In this document: piece by piece, positions 1 through 9,255 of the stretch
How positions within the stretch are numbered: the first letter of the stretch is position 1
Layout of the letters: each line of letters opens with the position of its first letter
NCBI GenBank assembly: GCA_009738435.1
Contig: CP046522.1
Span: 1,767,249-1,831,248 of the forward strand
DNA from: Clostridium bovifaecis
GTDB lineage: Bacteria; Bacillota; Clostridia; Clostridiales; Clostridiaceae
Direction of reading: 5' to 3'
Length of the DNA: 64,000 nt
Notes under the pieces: model-generated
The model's database searches: none
What the model was told of the DNA's origin: nothing
What the model saw: the letters and a program-made list of their open reading frames with translations, nothing else
Made by a program: the position numbers and the translations under genes

Positions 1-1
1 A

Positions 2-751
2 AAAACAATTCTGCAACGGATTAGTAATTACTCTATTTATGCTTTTGAAGAAGAGATAAAGCAAGGCTATATTACTATAAAAGGTGGACATAGAGTGGGT
101 TTATGTGGTTCCTGTGTTGTGGATAATCAGAAAGTTAGAACAATCAAAAATGTAGCTTCTTTAAACATAAGAATTTGTAGAGAAGTTATAGGATGCTCAA
201 AGAAAATAATGCCTTACATAATTGAAAATAATAGGGTGTTGAATACGATACTAATATCCCCTCCTAAGTGTGGAAAAACCACTTTAATAAGGGATATAAG
301 CAGAAACATATCAGATGGAATAAAAACAGTGAATTTAGAATTTAGTGGTAGAAAGGTATGCGTAATTGATGAAAGAAGTGAAATAGGAGGATGCTATGAT
401 GGAGTAGCACAAATGAACGTTGGTTTAAGAACAGATATTCTTGATAATTGTCTAAAAAGTGAAGGCATAATGATGGCTATAAGGAGTATGGCTCCAGATG
501 TTATTGTTTGTGATGAGATAGGAACATATAAGGATGTAGACAGCATATTAATGGCTATGAGTTCTGGAGTAAACTTGATTACTACTATTCATGGCTATGG
601 AGTGGAAGATCTATATAAAAGACCTATTTTTAAAGATATATTAGAAAATCAAGTGTTTCAAAGAGCAATAGTGCTAAGTGGATTAAATGGTATAGGGACA
701 ATCGAGTATATATATGATTTTAGCAAAAAAGATAAACTATGGAGGAGATAA
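2..751 (+). CDS. spoIIIAA: Stage III sporulation protein AA (5' end missing)
   Basis: P-loop ATPase of the SpoIIIA-SpoIIQ channel, which feeds the forespore during engulfment. The frame is open to the left edge, so the N-terminus lies outside the window. A GTG at 95 is internal, because the conserved GGHRVG motif precedes it. The Walker A motif SPPKCGKTT and the DERSEIGG and DVIVCDEIG motifs are visible, as in secretion-type ATPases. The stop at 749-751 is followed immediately by spoIIIAB, whose ribosome site lies inside this gene's end. First gene of an eight-gene operon normally transcribed by sigma-E in the mother cell (family knowledge). Confidence 0.96.
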   Translation, partial: KTILQRISNYSIYAFEEEIKQGYITIKGGHRVGLCGSCVVDNQKVRTIKNVASLNIRICREVIGCSKKIMPYIIENNRVLNTILISPPKCGKTTLIRDISRNISDGIKTVNLEFSGRKVCVIDERSEIGGCYDGVAQMNVGLRTDILDNCLKSEGIMMAIRSMAPDVIVCDEIGTYKDVDSILMAMSSGVNLITTIHGYGVEDLYKRPIFKDILENQVFQRAIVLSGLNGIGTIEYIYDFSKKDKLWRR

Positions 752-752
752 T

Positions 753-1272
753 ATGTACTTGAAAATAATTGGATGCATTCTAATTCTTGTTTGTTCCTCA
801 CTTATAGGGTTTTTGTATGGTGAGAATTTAAAAAAAAGAGTTTTTCAGTTAAAAGAAATTGAACAAGCCTTACTTCAACTTAAAAGCGAAATAATTTATA
901 CCCATGCATCTCTTCCAGAAGCTTTTGAAAACGTGGGATATAAGTGTAATAGACCTATAGGAGGCATTTTTATAGAGGTCTCTAGACTATTGTATAACAA
1001 TGAAGTCGATAGCGTGAATGAGGGCTTCAAGAAAGTATTTAAACAAAACAAAGATATGTTAAGTTTAAAACAATATGATATTGACATAATATTAAATTTA
1101 TCAAAATCTTTAGGGGAATCAGACATAGAGGGACAAAAAAATATTATTATTGACATTAGAAAATATAAAAAAGCAAATTAGCGGAGCAGAAATGGAAATG
1201 AATAAAAATATTAAGGTGTATAGATATTTAGGATTTTCTTTTGGAGCTATACTGATAATTATGATTTTATAA
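753..1272 (+). pseudogene. spoIIIAB: Stage III sporulation protein AB, frameshifted
   Basis: Membrane component of the SpoIIIA complex. Start ATG at 753 behind GGAGGAG; an N-terminal hydrophobic segment is followed by a helical domain. The frame stops early at 1181. Removing one A from the A7 run at 1135-1141 lets it continue through AEMEMNKNIKVYRYLGF and a C-terminal hydrophobic anchor to TAA at 1270-1272. That gives 172 residues, the normal family length with the usual two-membrane-segment layout. As sequenced the C-terminal anchor is lost. The single homopolymer base suggests a sequencing error, but a real mutation is possible. Confidence 0.9.
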
Positions 1273-1285
1273 GGGGGTATAAAGG

Positions 1286-1483
1286 ATGTTAGATGTGAGT
1301 TTAATTTTTAAGATAGCTGCTGTTAGTATATTAATTATTATTCTTGATAAGATTCTTGAGACTACTGGCAAAAAGGATTACGCAATAATAGCAAATTTAG
1401 CTGGAATAATCATTGTACTAATGATGGTGATAAATTTAATTAATAAACTATTTAGTACTGTAAGAACTATGTTCCAGTTTTAG
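1286..1483 (+). CDS. spoIIIAC: Stage III sporulation protein AC
   Basis: Small integral membrane protein (65 residues) of the SpoIIIA channel, with two hydrophobic segments separated by a short polar loop around TGKKDY, as in the family. The ribosome site AAGGGGG lies about 9 bases before the ATG. It sits between spoIIIAB and spoIIIAD at short spacing, so it is co-transcribed. Length and position match SpoIIIAC in other clostridia and bacilli. Confidence 0.95.
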   Translation: MLDVSLIFKIAAVSILIIILDKILETTGKKDYAIIANLAGIIIVLMMVINLINKLFSTVRTMFQF

Positions 1484-1492
1484 GAGGAATAT

Positions 1493-1876
1493 ATGGAAAT
1501 AGTAAAGGTTGTCGCATTTGCATTTATTGCACTTTTTGTAGTGCTAGTATTTAAAAATAGAAGAGATGATTTGGCTGTACATATCAGTATAGCAGCAGGA
1601 ATAGCAATTTTTTTATTTATGCTAGATAAGATTACCTCAGTATTACATCTACTTCAGGAACTTGCACTGAAGGCAAACATAGACTTTGTTTATTTAAACA
1701 TAGTGTTTAAAATACTTGGAATTGCATACTTAGCTTCCTTCTGCAGTGAAATATGCAAGGATGCTGGACAAAGCACACTAGCTTCTAAGGTAGAATTTGC
1801 GGGTAAAATATTAATTTTAGTATTAGCAATTCCTATATTAATGGCAGTGTTACAATCTATTGTAAAAATTATGTAA
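1493..1876 (+). CDS. spoIIIAD: Stage III sporulation protein AD
   Basis: Integral membrane protein of 127 residues with about four hydrophobic segments, homologous to and longer than SpoIIIAC. A GGAGGA ribosome site overlaps the end of the gap after spoIIIAC. The segment around FCSEICKDAGQSTLASKVE is a typical family signature. It belongs to the SpoIIIAA-AH complex in the outer forespore membrane (family knowledge). Confidence 0.95.
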   Translation: MEIVKVVAFAFIALFVVLVFKNRRDDLAVHISIAAGIAIFLFMLDKITSVLHLLQELALKANIDFVYLNIVFKILGIAYLASFCSEICKDAGQSTLASKVEFAGKILILVLAIPILMAVLQSIVKIM

Positions 1877-1897
1877 AGGGACATAGGAGTAAATATT

Positions 1898-3028
1898 ATG
1901 AGAAGATTAATACTTATATTCATTCTATTTTTACTGATCCCCCTTGATGTACAAGCATATGAGCCGAAGGTAATGATAAATCAAGAGGAAACTCAACAGG
2001 TTGAACAATTGTATGATTATATGACAAATATGAAGACGAAGTATGAAATATTGAATGATGTAGATATGAAAGCTTATGTTAAAGAATATATGAAAAGCGG
2101 AGATGGTAAGTTTTCTACTAAAAAGATTTCCAAGGCTCTTTTAAGTTATGGATTTAGAGAAGTTGTAGCATGCGGAAAACTCATGTCTATGATTATAATA
2201 ATATGCATTATCTGTGCACTTATAAGCAATCTTGAAAGCGCTTTTAGCAACGGAAATTTATCCAATATAGCATATTTTGCTTGTTATGTACTGTTAATTA
2301 TACTCATATCTAGAACCTTTTATATAGGTGTATCTACAGCAAGAGAAGCAATTAAAGCTATGACTGATTTTATGGCAGCGCTGATGCCAGTTCTTCTAAT
2401 GTTATTAGCTACAGTAGGAGGATTCACAGAGGCGGCTGTTATGGATCCAATAATAATTGGAGTTATAAATATAAGCGCAAGGGTATTTGTAGACTTAATA
2501 ATACCCATTGTTGGAGTATCCTTTGTCATTCAATTTGTGAATAACATATCCCAGGAATATAAGGTAGACAATTTAGCAAAATTGCTAAATAAAACGGTAC
2601 TTTGGATACAAGGAATTGTAATGACTATTTTTATAGGCACTGTAACTATAAGAAGTATGACTACAGCTACTATAGATGCAGTAGCAGAAAAAACTGCAAA
2701 ATTTGCTGTAGATAGTTTTATTCCAATAGTTGGTAAAAGCCTATCAGATGCTATTTCAACTGTAGCAGGATACTCGTTGCTATTAAAAGGCGCTTTAAGC
2801 AGTGTTGGATTAATAATTTTAGTTGTTATATTAATATTTCCAGTAATTAAAATCGTAGTTATGGCATTTATCTATAAGTTGACTGCGGCCCTAATAGAGC
2901 CTATTAGCGACAGTAGGTTAGTTAAATGTATAGCTGCAGCAGGAGATTCCCTTATACTTATTAATTCATGTCTTATTAGTGTTTCAGTTATGTTTTTTAT
3001 AATTATCAATAATTGCATCGGCGGGTAA
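1898..3028 (+). CDS. spoIIIAE: Stage III sporulation protein AE
   Basis: Large polytopic membrane subunit of the SpoIIIA channel, 376 residues. An N-terminal signal-like hydrophobic stretch (about residues 3-20, cut region VQAYEPK) is followed by a soluble stretch and then roughly seven hydrophobic segments from residue 85 to the end. The motif AVMDPIIIGVINISARVF and the central EKTAKFAVDSFIPIVGKSLSDA are characteristic. Spacing to spoIIIAD is 21 bases. It is a likely core part of the channel in the mother-cell-derived membrane. Confidence 0.96.
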   Translation: MRRLILIFILFLLIPLDVQAYEPKVMINQEETQQVEQLYDYMTNMKTKYEILNDVDMKAYVKEYMKSGDGKFSTKKISKALLSYGFREVVACGKLMSMIIIICIICALISNLESAFSNGNLSNIAYFACYVLLIILISRTFYIGVSTAREAIKAMTDFMAALMPVLLMLLATVGGFTEAAVMDPIIIGVINISARVFVDLIIPIVGVSFVIQFVNNISQEYKVDNLAKLLNKTVLWIQGIVMTIFIGTVTIRSMTTATIDAVAEKTAKFAVDSFIPIVGKSLSDAISTVAGYSLLLKGALSSVGLIILVVILIFPVIKIVVMAFIYKLTAALIEPISDSRLVKCIAAAGDSLILINSCLISVSVMFFIIINNCIGG

Positions 3029-3059
3029 AAGTATTTTAGGGGGATAGAGGAGGAAGAAT

Positions 3060-3652
3060 ATGCTGGAGGGTCTTAAAGGATGGGTTATAAATATTTGTAC
3101 TGCTATATTTTTTATAACAGCAGTAGAAATGATACTCCCAGGTAATTCTATGAAAAAGTATACTAAATTCGTTTTAGGATTGATTCTGATAACTGTACTG
3201 ATTAATCCTATAATAAAAATATTTGATAATCAATTTAATATGGATAGCTATATAAACACAGCATCTCAATATTTTGAAGAAAAAAGGTACGAAAAGGATT
3301 ATGAAAAATATAAGAGCAGCAGTATTGACAATACAACGGAAGTATTTGCAAGCAATCTAAAAACTATGTGTACTCAAAAGCTTAAAGAAAAGTATCCAAA
3401 GGATAATTATGAAATCCTTGTAGAGGTTAAATACGACGATAAAGAAGAGAAGTTTGTAATAGACCAAGTAAAGGTAGGAGTCAGCGAAGGAAACATAAAA
3501 AAAGTAAAAAAGTAGAGGTGAAGAACAGCAAAGAAGTAAAAGAAGTGAATGGACAAGAAGCAATAAATGAGAAAAAGAATAAAGACATTGTAGAATACCT
3601 AAGTGAAACCATTAGTATACCTAAAGAGAAAATTAAAGTTTATAAATTATAG
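3060..3652 (+). pseudogene. spoIIIAF: Stage III sporulation protein AF, frameshifted
   Basis: SpoIIIA subunit with two N-terminal membrane segments and a soluble ring-forming domain. The ATG at 3060 follows GAGGAGGAA. The frame closes at 3515 after GNIKKVKK. Adding one A in the A7 or A6 runs (3497-3503 or 3506-3511) restores reading through KDIVEYLSETISIPKEKIK to TAG at 3650-3652. The repaired length is 197 residues, normal for SpoIIIAF. As written, the last part of the soluble domain is missing. Confidence 0.88.
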
Positions 3653-3695
3653 TCAAATAATTAATATAATCTAAGTAAAAAGAGAGGGTGAACAT

Positions 3696-4334
3696 ATGGA
3701 TATAAAAAAGATATTTAATCCAGACAAATTAGCAGATAAAGGTAAGGGTAAAATTGGAAAAAACTATATTACTAATTTATTCATATTGCTTTTAATAGGT
3801 GTATTATTAGCAATGGTCAGTAATACTTTTAAGGATAAAAGCGCAACTACCTTTAATAGCAAGCCGCAGAATGGTAAAAATATAGAGGAAAATACCCTGA
3901 CAACTGTATCAAGTGAAGAACAAGAAGAAGTGATAGCTAAAGAGGAAGCAGAAATAGAAAGAAAATTGAAGGATACATTAGAAAACATTGAGGGAGTTGG
4001 AAAGGTAAAGGTAATGGTCTATTTTAAAGGAGGTGAAGAACAGATACCAGCAATAAACATAAATGATTCTACTAGCCTTACTGAAGAAAAGGACACAGAT
4101 GGAGGCACTAGGAAAATAACTCAAAAGAATGATGGAAGAACAATAGTTATGATGAATACTGAAAATGGGACAAAACCTTTTGTAGTAAAAAAATATAAGC
4201 CAGAAGTTACTGGAGTTTGCGTGGTAGCAGAGGGAGCTGAAGATAGTTTAATAAAGCTTCAAATCCACAAAGCTGTTATAAATTTATTCGGCTTAAAGGA
4301 AAGTCAGGTAAACGTGTACTCTATGAAAAAGTAA
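3696..4334 (+). CDS. spoIIIAG: Stage III sporulation protein AG
   Basis: Bitopic membrane protein (212 residues) that forms the giant ring of the SpoIIIA channel. One membrane segment near residues 27-44 is followed by a charged linker and a ring-building domain containing the motifs IEGVGKVKVMVYF and ITGVCVVAEGAE-like (here VTGVCVVAEGAED). The ribosome site GAGAGGGTG precedes ATG 3696. It lies between spoIIIAF and spoIIIAH as in all spore formers. Confidence 0.96.
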   Translation: MDIKKIFNPDKLADKGKGKIGKNYITNLFILLLIGVLLAMVSNTFKDKSATTFNSKPQNGKNIEENTLTTVSSEEQEEVIAKEEAEIERKLKDTLENIEGVGKVKVMVYFKGGEEQIPAININDSTSLTEEKDTDGGTRKITQKNDGRTIVMMNTENGTKPFVVKKYKPEVTGVCVVAEGAEDSLIKLQIHKAVINLFGLKESQVNVYSMKK

Positions 4335-4406
4335 CATATATTTAAATTTAAAGGCATATAAATTTTTAAGAAAGATAAAAATAAAAAGTAATTAGGAGGT
4401 ATTTAA

Positions 4407-4919
4407 ATGAACAAGAAACAGGGAGTTATTATTGTTGTCCTATTAGCACTTATCGTATGTGCTGGTGTACTAGCTACTAAGCTTAATGCTGACCTAGACT
4501 ATGTTGCAGGAAATGATATGACAAAGGGAAAGGATGCCATTTCGCTTAATGAGACAAGCAAAAATACGAGCAGTTCTAATTATTTTCAAGAGTCTCAAAT
4601 AATAAGAGATAATAATATGTCTCAAGCTTTACAAACCTTAAAGGCATTAATCGATGATGAACATACTTCAAAAGAAGACAGAGCTGACTTATCTAAAAAA
4701 TATACTAATTTGGCTTTAGCGAGCACCAATCAATCACAAATTGAAACTATTTTAAAGAGTAAAGGTTATGAAGATGCGTTATGCTATGTTCAAGACAATA
4801 AAGTCACAGTAATCATAAAATCATCAACAAAGTTAAGTGAAAATCAACAAAAGCAAATTCAAGATGTAGTTATGGATGTTACTCAAATAAAAGATGTAGA
4901 AATTCAATTAAAAGAATAA
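4407..4919 (+). CDS. spoIIIAH: Stage III sporulation protein AH
   Basis: Mother-cell partner of SpoIIQ in the engulfment channel. One N-terminal membrane segment (about residues 6-24) is followed by a linker and a YscJ/FliF-like ring-building domain (residues about 70-170, ending DVTQIKDVEIQLKE). Length 170 residues. A TTAGGAGG-type ribosome site lies ahead of ATG 4407. Last gene of the spoIIIA operon; the next gene has its own vegetative-type promoter. Confidence 0.95.
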   Translation: MNKKQGVIIVVLLALIVCAGVLATKLNADLDYVAGNDMTKGKDAISLNETSKNTSSSNYFQESQIIRDNNMSQALQTLKALIDDEHTSKEDRADLSKKYTNLALASTNQSQIETILKSKGYEDALCYVQDNKVTVIIKSSTKLSENQQKQIQDVVMDVTQIKDVEIQLKE

Positions 4920-4925
4920 TTGTAT

Positions 4926-4954
4926 TTGTAAAAACATACTATATTTGATATAAT
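4926..4954 (+). promoter_or_regulatory. Sigma-A-type promoter for the asp23-like gene
   Basis: TTGTAA at 4926-4931 and TATAAT at 4949-4954 are separated by exactly 17 bases, about 50 bases before the start at 5005. This separates the vegetative asp23-nusB region from the mother-cell spoIIIA operon. The call rests on consensus match only. Confidence 0.6.
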
Positions 4955-5004
4955 AATCTTAAGAATAATTTGTTTTGGAATAATCAAAACAAGGGGGTAC
5001 ATAA

Positions 5005-5397
5005 ATGGACGAAAATTTAAATAAAGAAATAGAAGTAGGTATTGTAAAAATATCAGATGAAGTAGTGGAAGTTATTGCTGGTCTAGCCGCTTCAGAAATA
5101 GATGGAATAGAAGGAATGAGTACTACATTAGCTGGAGGTATAACTCAAATACTTAGTGGCAAAAAGAATGTCTCTAAAGGAATTAAGGTTAATGTAGGAG
5201 AAGATAACGCTACAATAGATTTGTATGTAGTAGTAAAGTATGGTATTAAGATTGCTGATGTGGCTAAGAAGGTTCAAGAAAATGTTAGAAAATCTGTAGA
5301 ATTAATGACAGGTTTAAATGTAACAGCAGTTAATATTTACATTCAAAACGTGGTACTTCCGAAAGTGGAAGAGAAGATTAAAGAAAAAGAAGATTGA
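5005..5397 (+). CDS. Asp23/Gls24 family envelope stress response protein
   Basis: YqhY-type Asp23/Gls24 protein, 130 residues. It shows the conserved KISDEVVEVIAGLAASEIDG start, the internal VNVGEDNATIDLYVVVKYG, and NVTAVNIYIQNV. No membrane segment. In Firmicutes this gene sits between the spoIIIA or acc genes and nusB and has been linked to lipid metabolism and envelope stress (family knowledge). The ribosome site AAGGGGGT precedes ATG 5005. It ends at a hairpin terminator. Confidence 0.92.
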   Translation: MDENLNKEIEVGIVKISDEVVEVIAGLAASEIDGIEGMSTTLAGGITQILSGKKNVSKGIKVNVGEDNATIDLYVVVKYGIKIADVAKKVQENVRKSVELMTGLNVTAVNIYIQNVVLPKVEEKIKEKED

Positions 5398-5402
5398 TTT
5401 TT

Positions 5403-5428
5403 ACACCCTCTGAAAACAGAGGGTGTTT
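5403..5428 (+). terminator. Rho-independent terminator after the asp23-like gene
   Basis: A perfect 10-bp stem (5403-5412 with 5417-5426) with an AAAA loop is followed by a short T run. It separates the asp23-like gene from nusB. Confidence 0.75.
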
Positions 5429-5519
5429 CCATGTTTAAGGATGTATAAGAATAAATAAGTTGATAATAATTAAAATATGCTTTATTTTAATTATATTACG
5501 TGAATTATAGGAGGAAGAC

Positions 5520-5921
5520 ATGAACAGAAGAAAATCAAGAGAAATAGCTATGAGATTATTATTTGAAATGACTATCAATAAGGAGTCTTACGAAGAAATA
5601 TTGGATAATTTTAAGGAAAATACAGAAATGAATTTAGAGGATGTAGATTTTTTATATGTAGAAAAGATTATAAAAGGCATACAGGAAAATGTTGAATTTC
5701 TAGATAGCAAGATAGCAAGCAATTTGAAAAATTGGAAATTAAGTAGATTATCAAAAATAGATCTCTCTATATTGAGAATTTCTACATATGAGATTACTTT
5801 TATTGAAGATATACCAAATAAAGTTGCTGTAAATGAAGGAATAGAACTTGCTAAAAGATATTCCACTGATAATTCTCCAGCATTTATCAATGGAGTTCTT
5901 GGCAGTATGGTACAGGAGTAA
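5520..5921 (+). CDS. nusB: Transcription antitermination factor NusB
   Basis: RNA-binding NusB, which with NusE (S10) binds boxA RNA in rRNA antitermination. 133 residues with the family opening [17 protein letters not shown] and the C-terminal motifs [15 protein letters not shown] and AFINGVLG. Start ATG 5520 behind TAGGAGGAAG. The gene begins a tightly spaced run into folD, xseA and xseB, the common clostridial order. Confidence 0.97.
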   Translation: MNRRKSREIAMRLLFEMTINKESYEEILDNFKENTEMNLEDVDFLYVEKIIKGIQENVEFLDSKIASNLKNWKLSRLSKIDLSILRISTYEITFIEDIPNKVAVNEGIELAKRYSTDNSPAFINGVLGSMVQE

Positions 5922-5943
5922 AAACGCCATTAGGAGGTAAGGC

Positions 5944-6780
5944 ATGGGAATGTTATTAGATGGAAAAGCAGTTTCCGAAAGGTTTAGAGAAGATATAAAG
6001 AAAATTGTTGAACATAAAAAATTTAAAGGCGAAAAGGTTCCATGTTTAGCCAATATTTTAGTAGGGAATGATGGTGGTTCAATCTATTACGTAAATAATC
6101 AAAACAAATTGTGTGATAAGCTAGGTGTGAAGGTAAAAAGTGTTCATTTAGAAGAAAAAGTTTCAGAAAAAGATTTACTAAAGGCTATAGATAATTTAAG
6201 TGAAGATAATGATGTGGATGGAATAATACTTCAACTTCCACTTCCTAAGCATCTAGATGAGGCTAGAATAACGGCAGCTATACCTTATGAGAAAGATATT
6301 GATGCTCTAAGTAGTATAAGTACAGGGAAATTATATAAAGGAGAGAAATGCTTTGTTCCTTGCACACCAAAAGGAATAATAGAATTAATAAAAAGCACAG
6401 GTGTTGAAATAGCAGGTAAAAATGCAGTAGTTATTGGAAGAAGCAATATTGTAGGAAAACCTGTAGCCCAACTGCTTTTAAATGAAAATGCTACAGTTAC
6501 TATATGCCATTCTAAAACCAATGATTTAAAAGAAGTTTCTTCTAAAGCAGATATTTTAGTAGTAGCCCTCGGGAAACCTAAATATATTACAAAAGATTAC
6601 ATAAAGGATGGTGCTATTGTAATTGATGTGGGCACTACTGCTATTGAAGGAAAGCTTGTAGGTGATGTATGTTTTCATGAGGCCCTAGAAAAGGCAGCCT
6701 TTGTAACACCAGTACCAGGTGGAGTTGGTGCTATGACTACTACTATGCTTATTAAAAATCTTTGTGAGGGATTAGAATAG
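5944..6780 (+). CDS. folD: Bifunctional methylenetetrahydrofolate dehydrogenase/cyclohydrolase FolD
   Basis: Converts 5,10-methylene-THF to 10-formyl-THF for purine and formyl-Met synthesis. 278 residues. The signatures VDGIILQLPLPKHLD and PVPGGVGAMTT are present, with a catalytic Lys in YVNNQNKLC and the NAD(P)-site GRSNIVGKPVAQLL. The ribosome site TTAGGAGG precedes ATG 5944, 22 bases after nusB. It ends one base before the xseA start, so the genes are translationally close. Confidence 0.97.
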   Translation: MGMLLDGKAVSERFREDIKKIVEHKKFKGEKVPCLANILVGNDGGSIYYVNNQNKLCDKLGVKVKSVHLEEKVSEKDLLKAIDNLSEDNDVDGIILQLPLPKHLDEARITAAIPYEKDIDALSSISTGKLYKGEKCFVPCTPKGIIELIKSTGVEIAGKNAVVIGRSNIVGKPVAQLLLNENATVTICHSKTNDLKEVSSKADILVVALGKPKYITKDYIKDGAIVIDVGTTAIEGKLVGDVCFHEALEKAAFVTPVPGGVGAMTTTMLIKNLCEGLE

Positions 6781-6781
6781 T

Positions 6782-7990
6782 ATGCATATAAAGACAGTGA
6801 GTGTTTCTCAATTAAATAGTTACATAAAAAAGATAATAGATAATGATTTTATTTTAAAGAACTCTTATGTTAAAGGCGAGATATCTAATCTTAAATTACA
6901 TAATAGCGGGCATATTTATTTCTCACTAAAAGATGAGTACAGTAAAATAAATTGTATTATGTTTAAGCCTTATGTGGAAAGTATGATTGTAGTACCGCAG
7001 GATGGAGACAATGTTATACTGAAAGGGAGAGTTTCAGTATATCAAAAAGATGGGGTATATCAGTTTTATTGTGAAGAGCTAGAAAAAGAAGGTATAGGAA
7101 ACTTGTATTTAGCCTTTGAAAAACTCAAGAACAAACTGCATAAAGAAGGTTTATTTGATGAGAAACATAAAAAAGATATACCAAAATATGCAAGAAGAAT
7201 AGGTGTTATTACTTCTTCTACAGGAGCTGCTATACGTGACATAATTAATGTGACTAAGAGAAGAAACCCTACTGTTGAGCTTGTAATTTACCCATCACTT
7301 GTCCAAGGTAATAAAGCGAGCTATGAACTAGTCAAAGGAATAAAATATTTTGATAGTAGGGGTGACGTAGATTTAATTATCTTAGCAAGAGGAGGAGGCT
7401 CTTTAGAAGAGTTATGGGCTTTTAATGAGGAGAACTTAGCTTATGCAATATATAACTGCAATAAACCTATTATAAGTGGCGTTGGACATGAAACAGATTT
7501 CACAATTTGTGACTTTGTTAGTGATAGAAGAGCTTCTACTCCTTCAGCAGCTGCTGAGATAGCTGTGTTTAATTTAAATGAGCTAAATGAAAAAATAGAA
7601 ATATATAAAAGCAAAGTATTTAATGCGATGAAAAATAGTATAAACTCAAAATATGATAATTTGAATATTTTAATGAATAATCTAAAGATTAATAGTCCTA
7701 TGGGATATATTGCCAATGAATACATCAGAGTGGATAGCATTAAAAATGAGCTTTTATATAGAATAGAATCAAAGATACAATATGAAAAAGGAAATTTAGT
7801 AAAGCTAAATTCTTTACTACAAGCGCATAATCCTTTAAATATCTTGAATAGAGGGTTTTCAGTTATTCAAGATGAAAAGGGCAGTATAATTACTGAAGTA
7901 AATCAATTGTCTAACAGTAAGTATATTAATATTACTTTAAAAAAGGATAAAGCTAAAGTGTATCTGAGTAGTGTTGAAAAAACAGAATAG
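6782..7990 (+). CDS. xseA: Exodeoxyribonuclease VII large subunit
   Basis: Catalytic subunit of exonuclease VII, 402 residues. An N-terminal OB-fold (VKGEISNLKLHNSGHIYFSLKD) is followed by the nuclease domain with GVITSSTGAAIRDI, DLIILARGGGSLEELW and GVGHETDFTICDFVSD-type motifs, and a long coiled-coil arm after about residue 270. ATG 6782 starts two bases after the folD stop codon. xseB follows 26 bases later. Confidence 0.97.
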   Translation: MHIKTVSVSQLNSYIKKIIDNDFILKNSYVKGEISNLKLHNSGHIYFSLKDEYSKINCIMFKPYVESMIVVPQDGDNVILKGRVSVYQKDGVYQFYCEELEKEGIGNLYLAFEKLKNKLHKEGLFDEKHKKDIPKYARRIGVITSSTGAAIRDIINVTKRRNPTVELVIYPSLVQGNKASYELVKGIKYFDSRGDVDLIILARGGGSLEELWAFNEENLAYAIYNCNKPIISGVGHETDFTICDFVSDRRASTPSAAAEIAVFNLNELNEKIEIYKSKVFNAMKNSINSKYDNLNILMNNLKINSPMGYIANEYIRVDSIKNELLYRIESKIQYEKGNLVKLNSLLQAHNPLNILNRGFSVIQDEKGSIITEVNQLSNSKYINITLKKDKAKVYLSSVEKTE

Positions 7991-8016
7991 CACTTAAAAA
8001 CTTTGGAGGTTTCATA

Positions 8017-8238
8017 ATGGCAAAAAAGAAAGAATCTTATGAGGACTTAGTAGTTAAATTAGAAGAAATTATTAGACAAATGGAAAGTGATGAAATATCT
8101 TTAGAAAACTCTATGAAAAGCTATGAAGAGGGAATTAATCTTTGTAATAAAATATATAAGATGCTAAATGAAGCTGAAGGAAGAGTGAAGATTTTAACTG
8201 AAAGTGGAGAAAAGAATTTTATAGAGGCTGATGAATAG
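8017..8238 (+). CDS. xseB: Exodeoxyribonuclease VII small subunit
   Basis: Small helical subunit of exonuclease VII (73 residues) with the family core YEDLVVKLEEIIRQMESDE and EEGINLCNKIYKMLNEAE. TTGGAGGT precedes ATG 8017. The TAG at 8236-8238 is followed one base later by the ispA start codon. Confidence 0.95.
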   Translation: MAKKKESYEDLVVKLEEIIRQMESDEISLENSMKSYEEGINLCNKIYKMLNEAEGRVKILTESGEKNFIEADE

Positions 8239-8239
8239 T

Positions 8240-9120
8240 ATGAATATGAATATTAATATTGATAAATTGAAAATGAGATAAATGATTGGTTAGAAAATTA
8301 TTTTAAAGAAAAAGGGAGCTATAATAAATTAATATACGAATCTATGGAATACAGCATTAAGGTTGGAGGAAAAAGAATAAGGCCTATATTGATGCTATGC
8401 ACAGCTAATATTTATAAGGATAATTATAAAGGGCTTATACCTATGGCTTGTGCTTTAGAAATGATCCATACCTATTCACTAATACACGATGATCTACCGT
8501 GCATGGATAATGATGACTTGAGGCGAGGAAAGCCAACAAACCATAAGGTTTATGGTGAAGCTATAGCGGTTTTAGCAGGAGATGGACTTTTAAATGAGGC
8601 TATGAACGTAATGTTTGATTGTTGTTTACAAGGTTCAAAAAAAGAATTGAAAGCTTGTGCAATGATTTCAAAGTCTGCTGGAGTAGATGGAATGATAGGC
8701 GGTCAAGTAGTAGATATTATTAGCGAAGGAAAGGAAATAAGCAATGAACAATTAAGCTATATGCATAAATGCAAAACTGGAGAGTTGATTAAAAGTGCAG
8801 TAGTTTCAGGGGCAATTTTAGCTGAGGCTAGTGAACAGGATATAAAAATATTAAGTTTATTTGGAGAGAAATTAGGGTTAGCTTTTCAAATCAAAGATGA
8901 TATATTAGATGTAATAGGCAATGCAAGTTTGTTGGGCAAAAATGTAAATAGCGATAAGAATAATAGTAAAACTACATTCATTTCAAAGTTTGGTTTAGAA
9001 CAATGTAAAGAAATGTGTAGATCTCTAACAGATGAATGTCTACAATTGTTGGATAAAATCCATGGCAACATTGAGAATTTAAGAAATATAACTGTATTTC
9101 TTTTAGAAAGAGAATATTAA
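8240..9120 (+). pseudogene. ispA: Farnesyl/geranyl diphosphate synthase, frameshifted near the start
   Basis: Trans-prenyltransferase that condenses IPP and DMAPP. The body shows both Asp-rich motifs, DDLPCMDNDD and DDILDVIG, and KVGGKRIRPIL. The expected start is ATG 8240 (MNMNINIDKLK), one base after xseB, but the frame stops at 8280. One additional A in the A4 run at 8270-8273 joins it to NEINDWLENYF and the main frame, giving 293 residues, normal for IspA. Without that base translation could begin only at ATG 8344, losing about 35 residues. Downstream dxs supplies the same isoprenoid pathway. Confidence 0.9.
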
Positions 9121-9177
9121 TTAGATAACCTTAAAAGACCTCAAAGAATTAGAAATAATGAAACATTATAGGGAACT

Positions 9178-9206
9178 TTGAAATGTTTTAAGGCATATGA
9201 TATAAT
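9178..9206 (+). promoter_or_regulatory. Sigma-A-type promoter ahead of dxs
   Basis: TTGAAA at 9178-9183 and TATAAT at 9201-9206 are spaced by 17 bases, 49 bases before dxs. It probably drives dxs, tlyA, nadK, argR and recN. Consensus match only. Confidence 0.6.
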
Positions 9207-9255
9207 TTCAGTATAAAAAAGGTAATATATGTGAATACAAAGGAAAGATGATAAT

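Noticed and set aside
8344..9120. ispA starting at ATG 8344 as a naturally short enzyme
   Set aside because: Conserved N-terminal residues lie in frame upstream, and the run at 8270-8273 explains the break.
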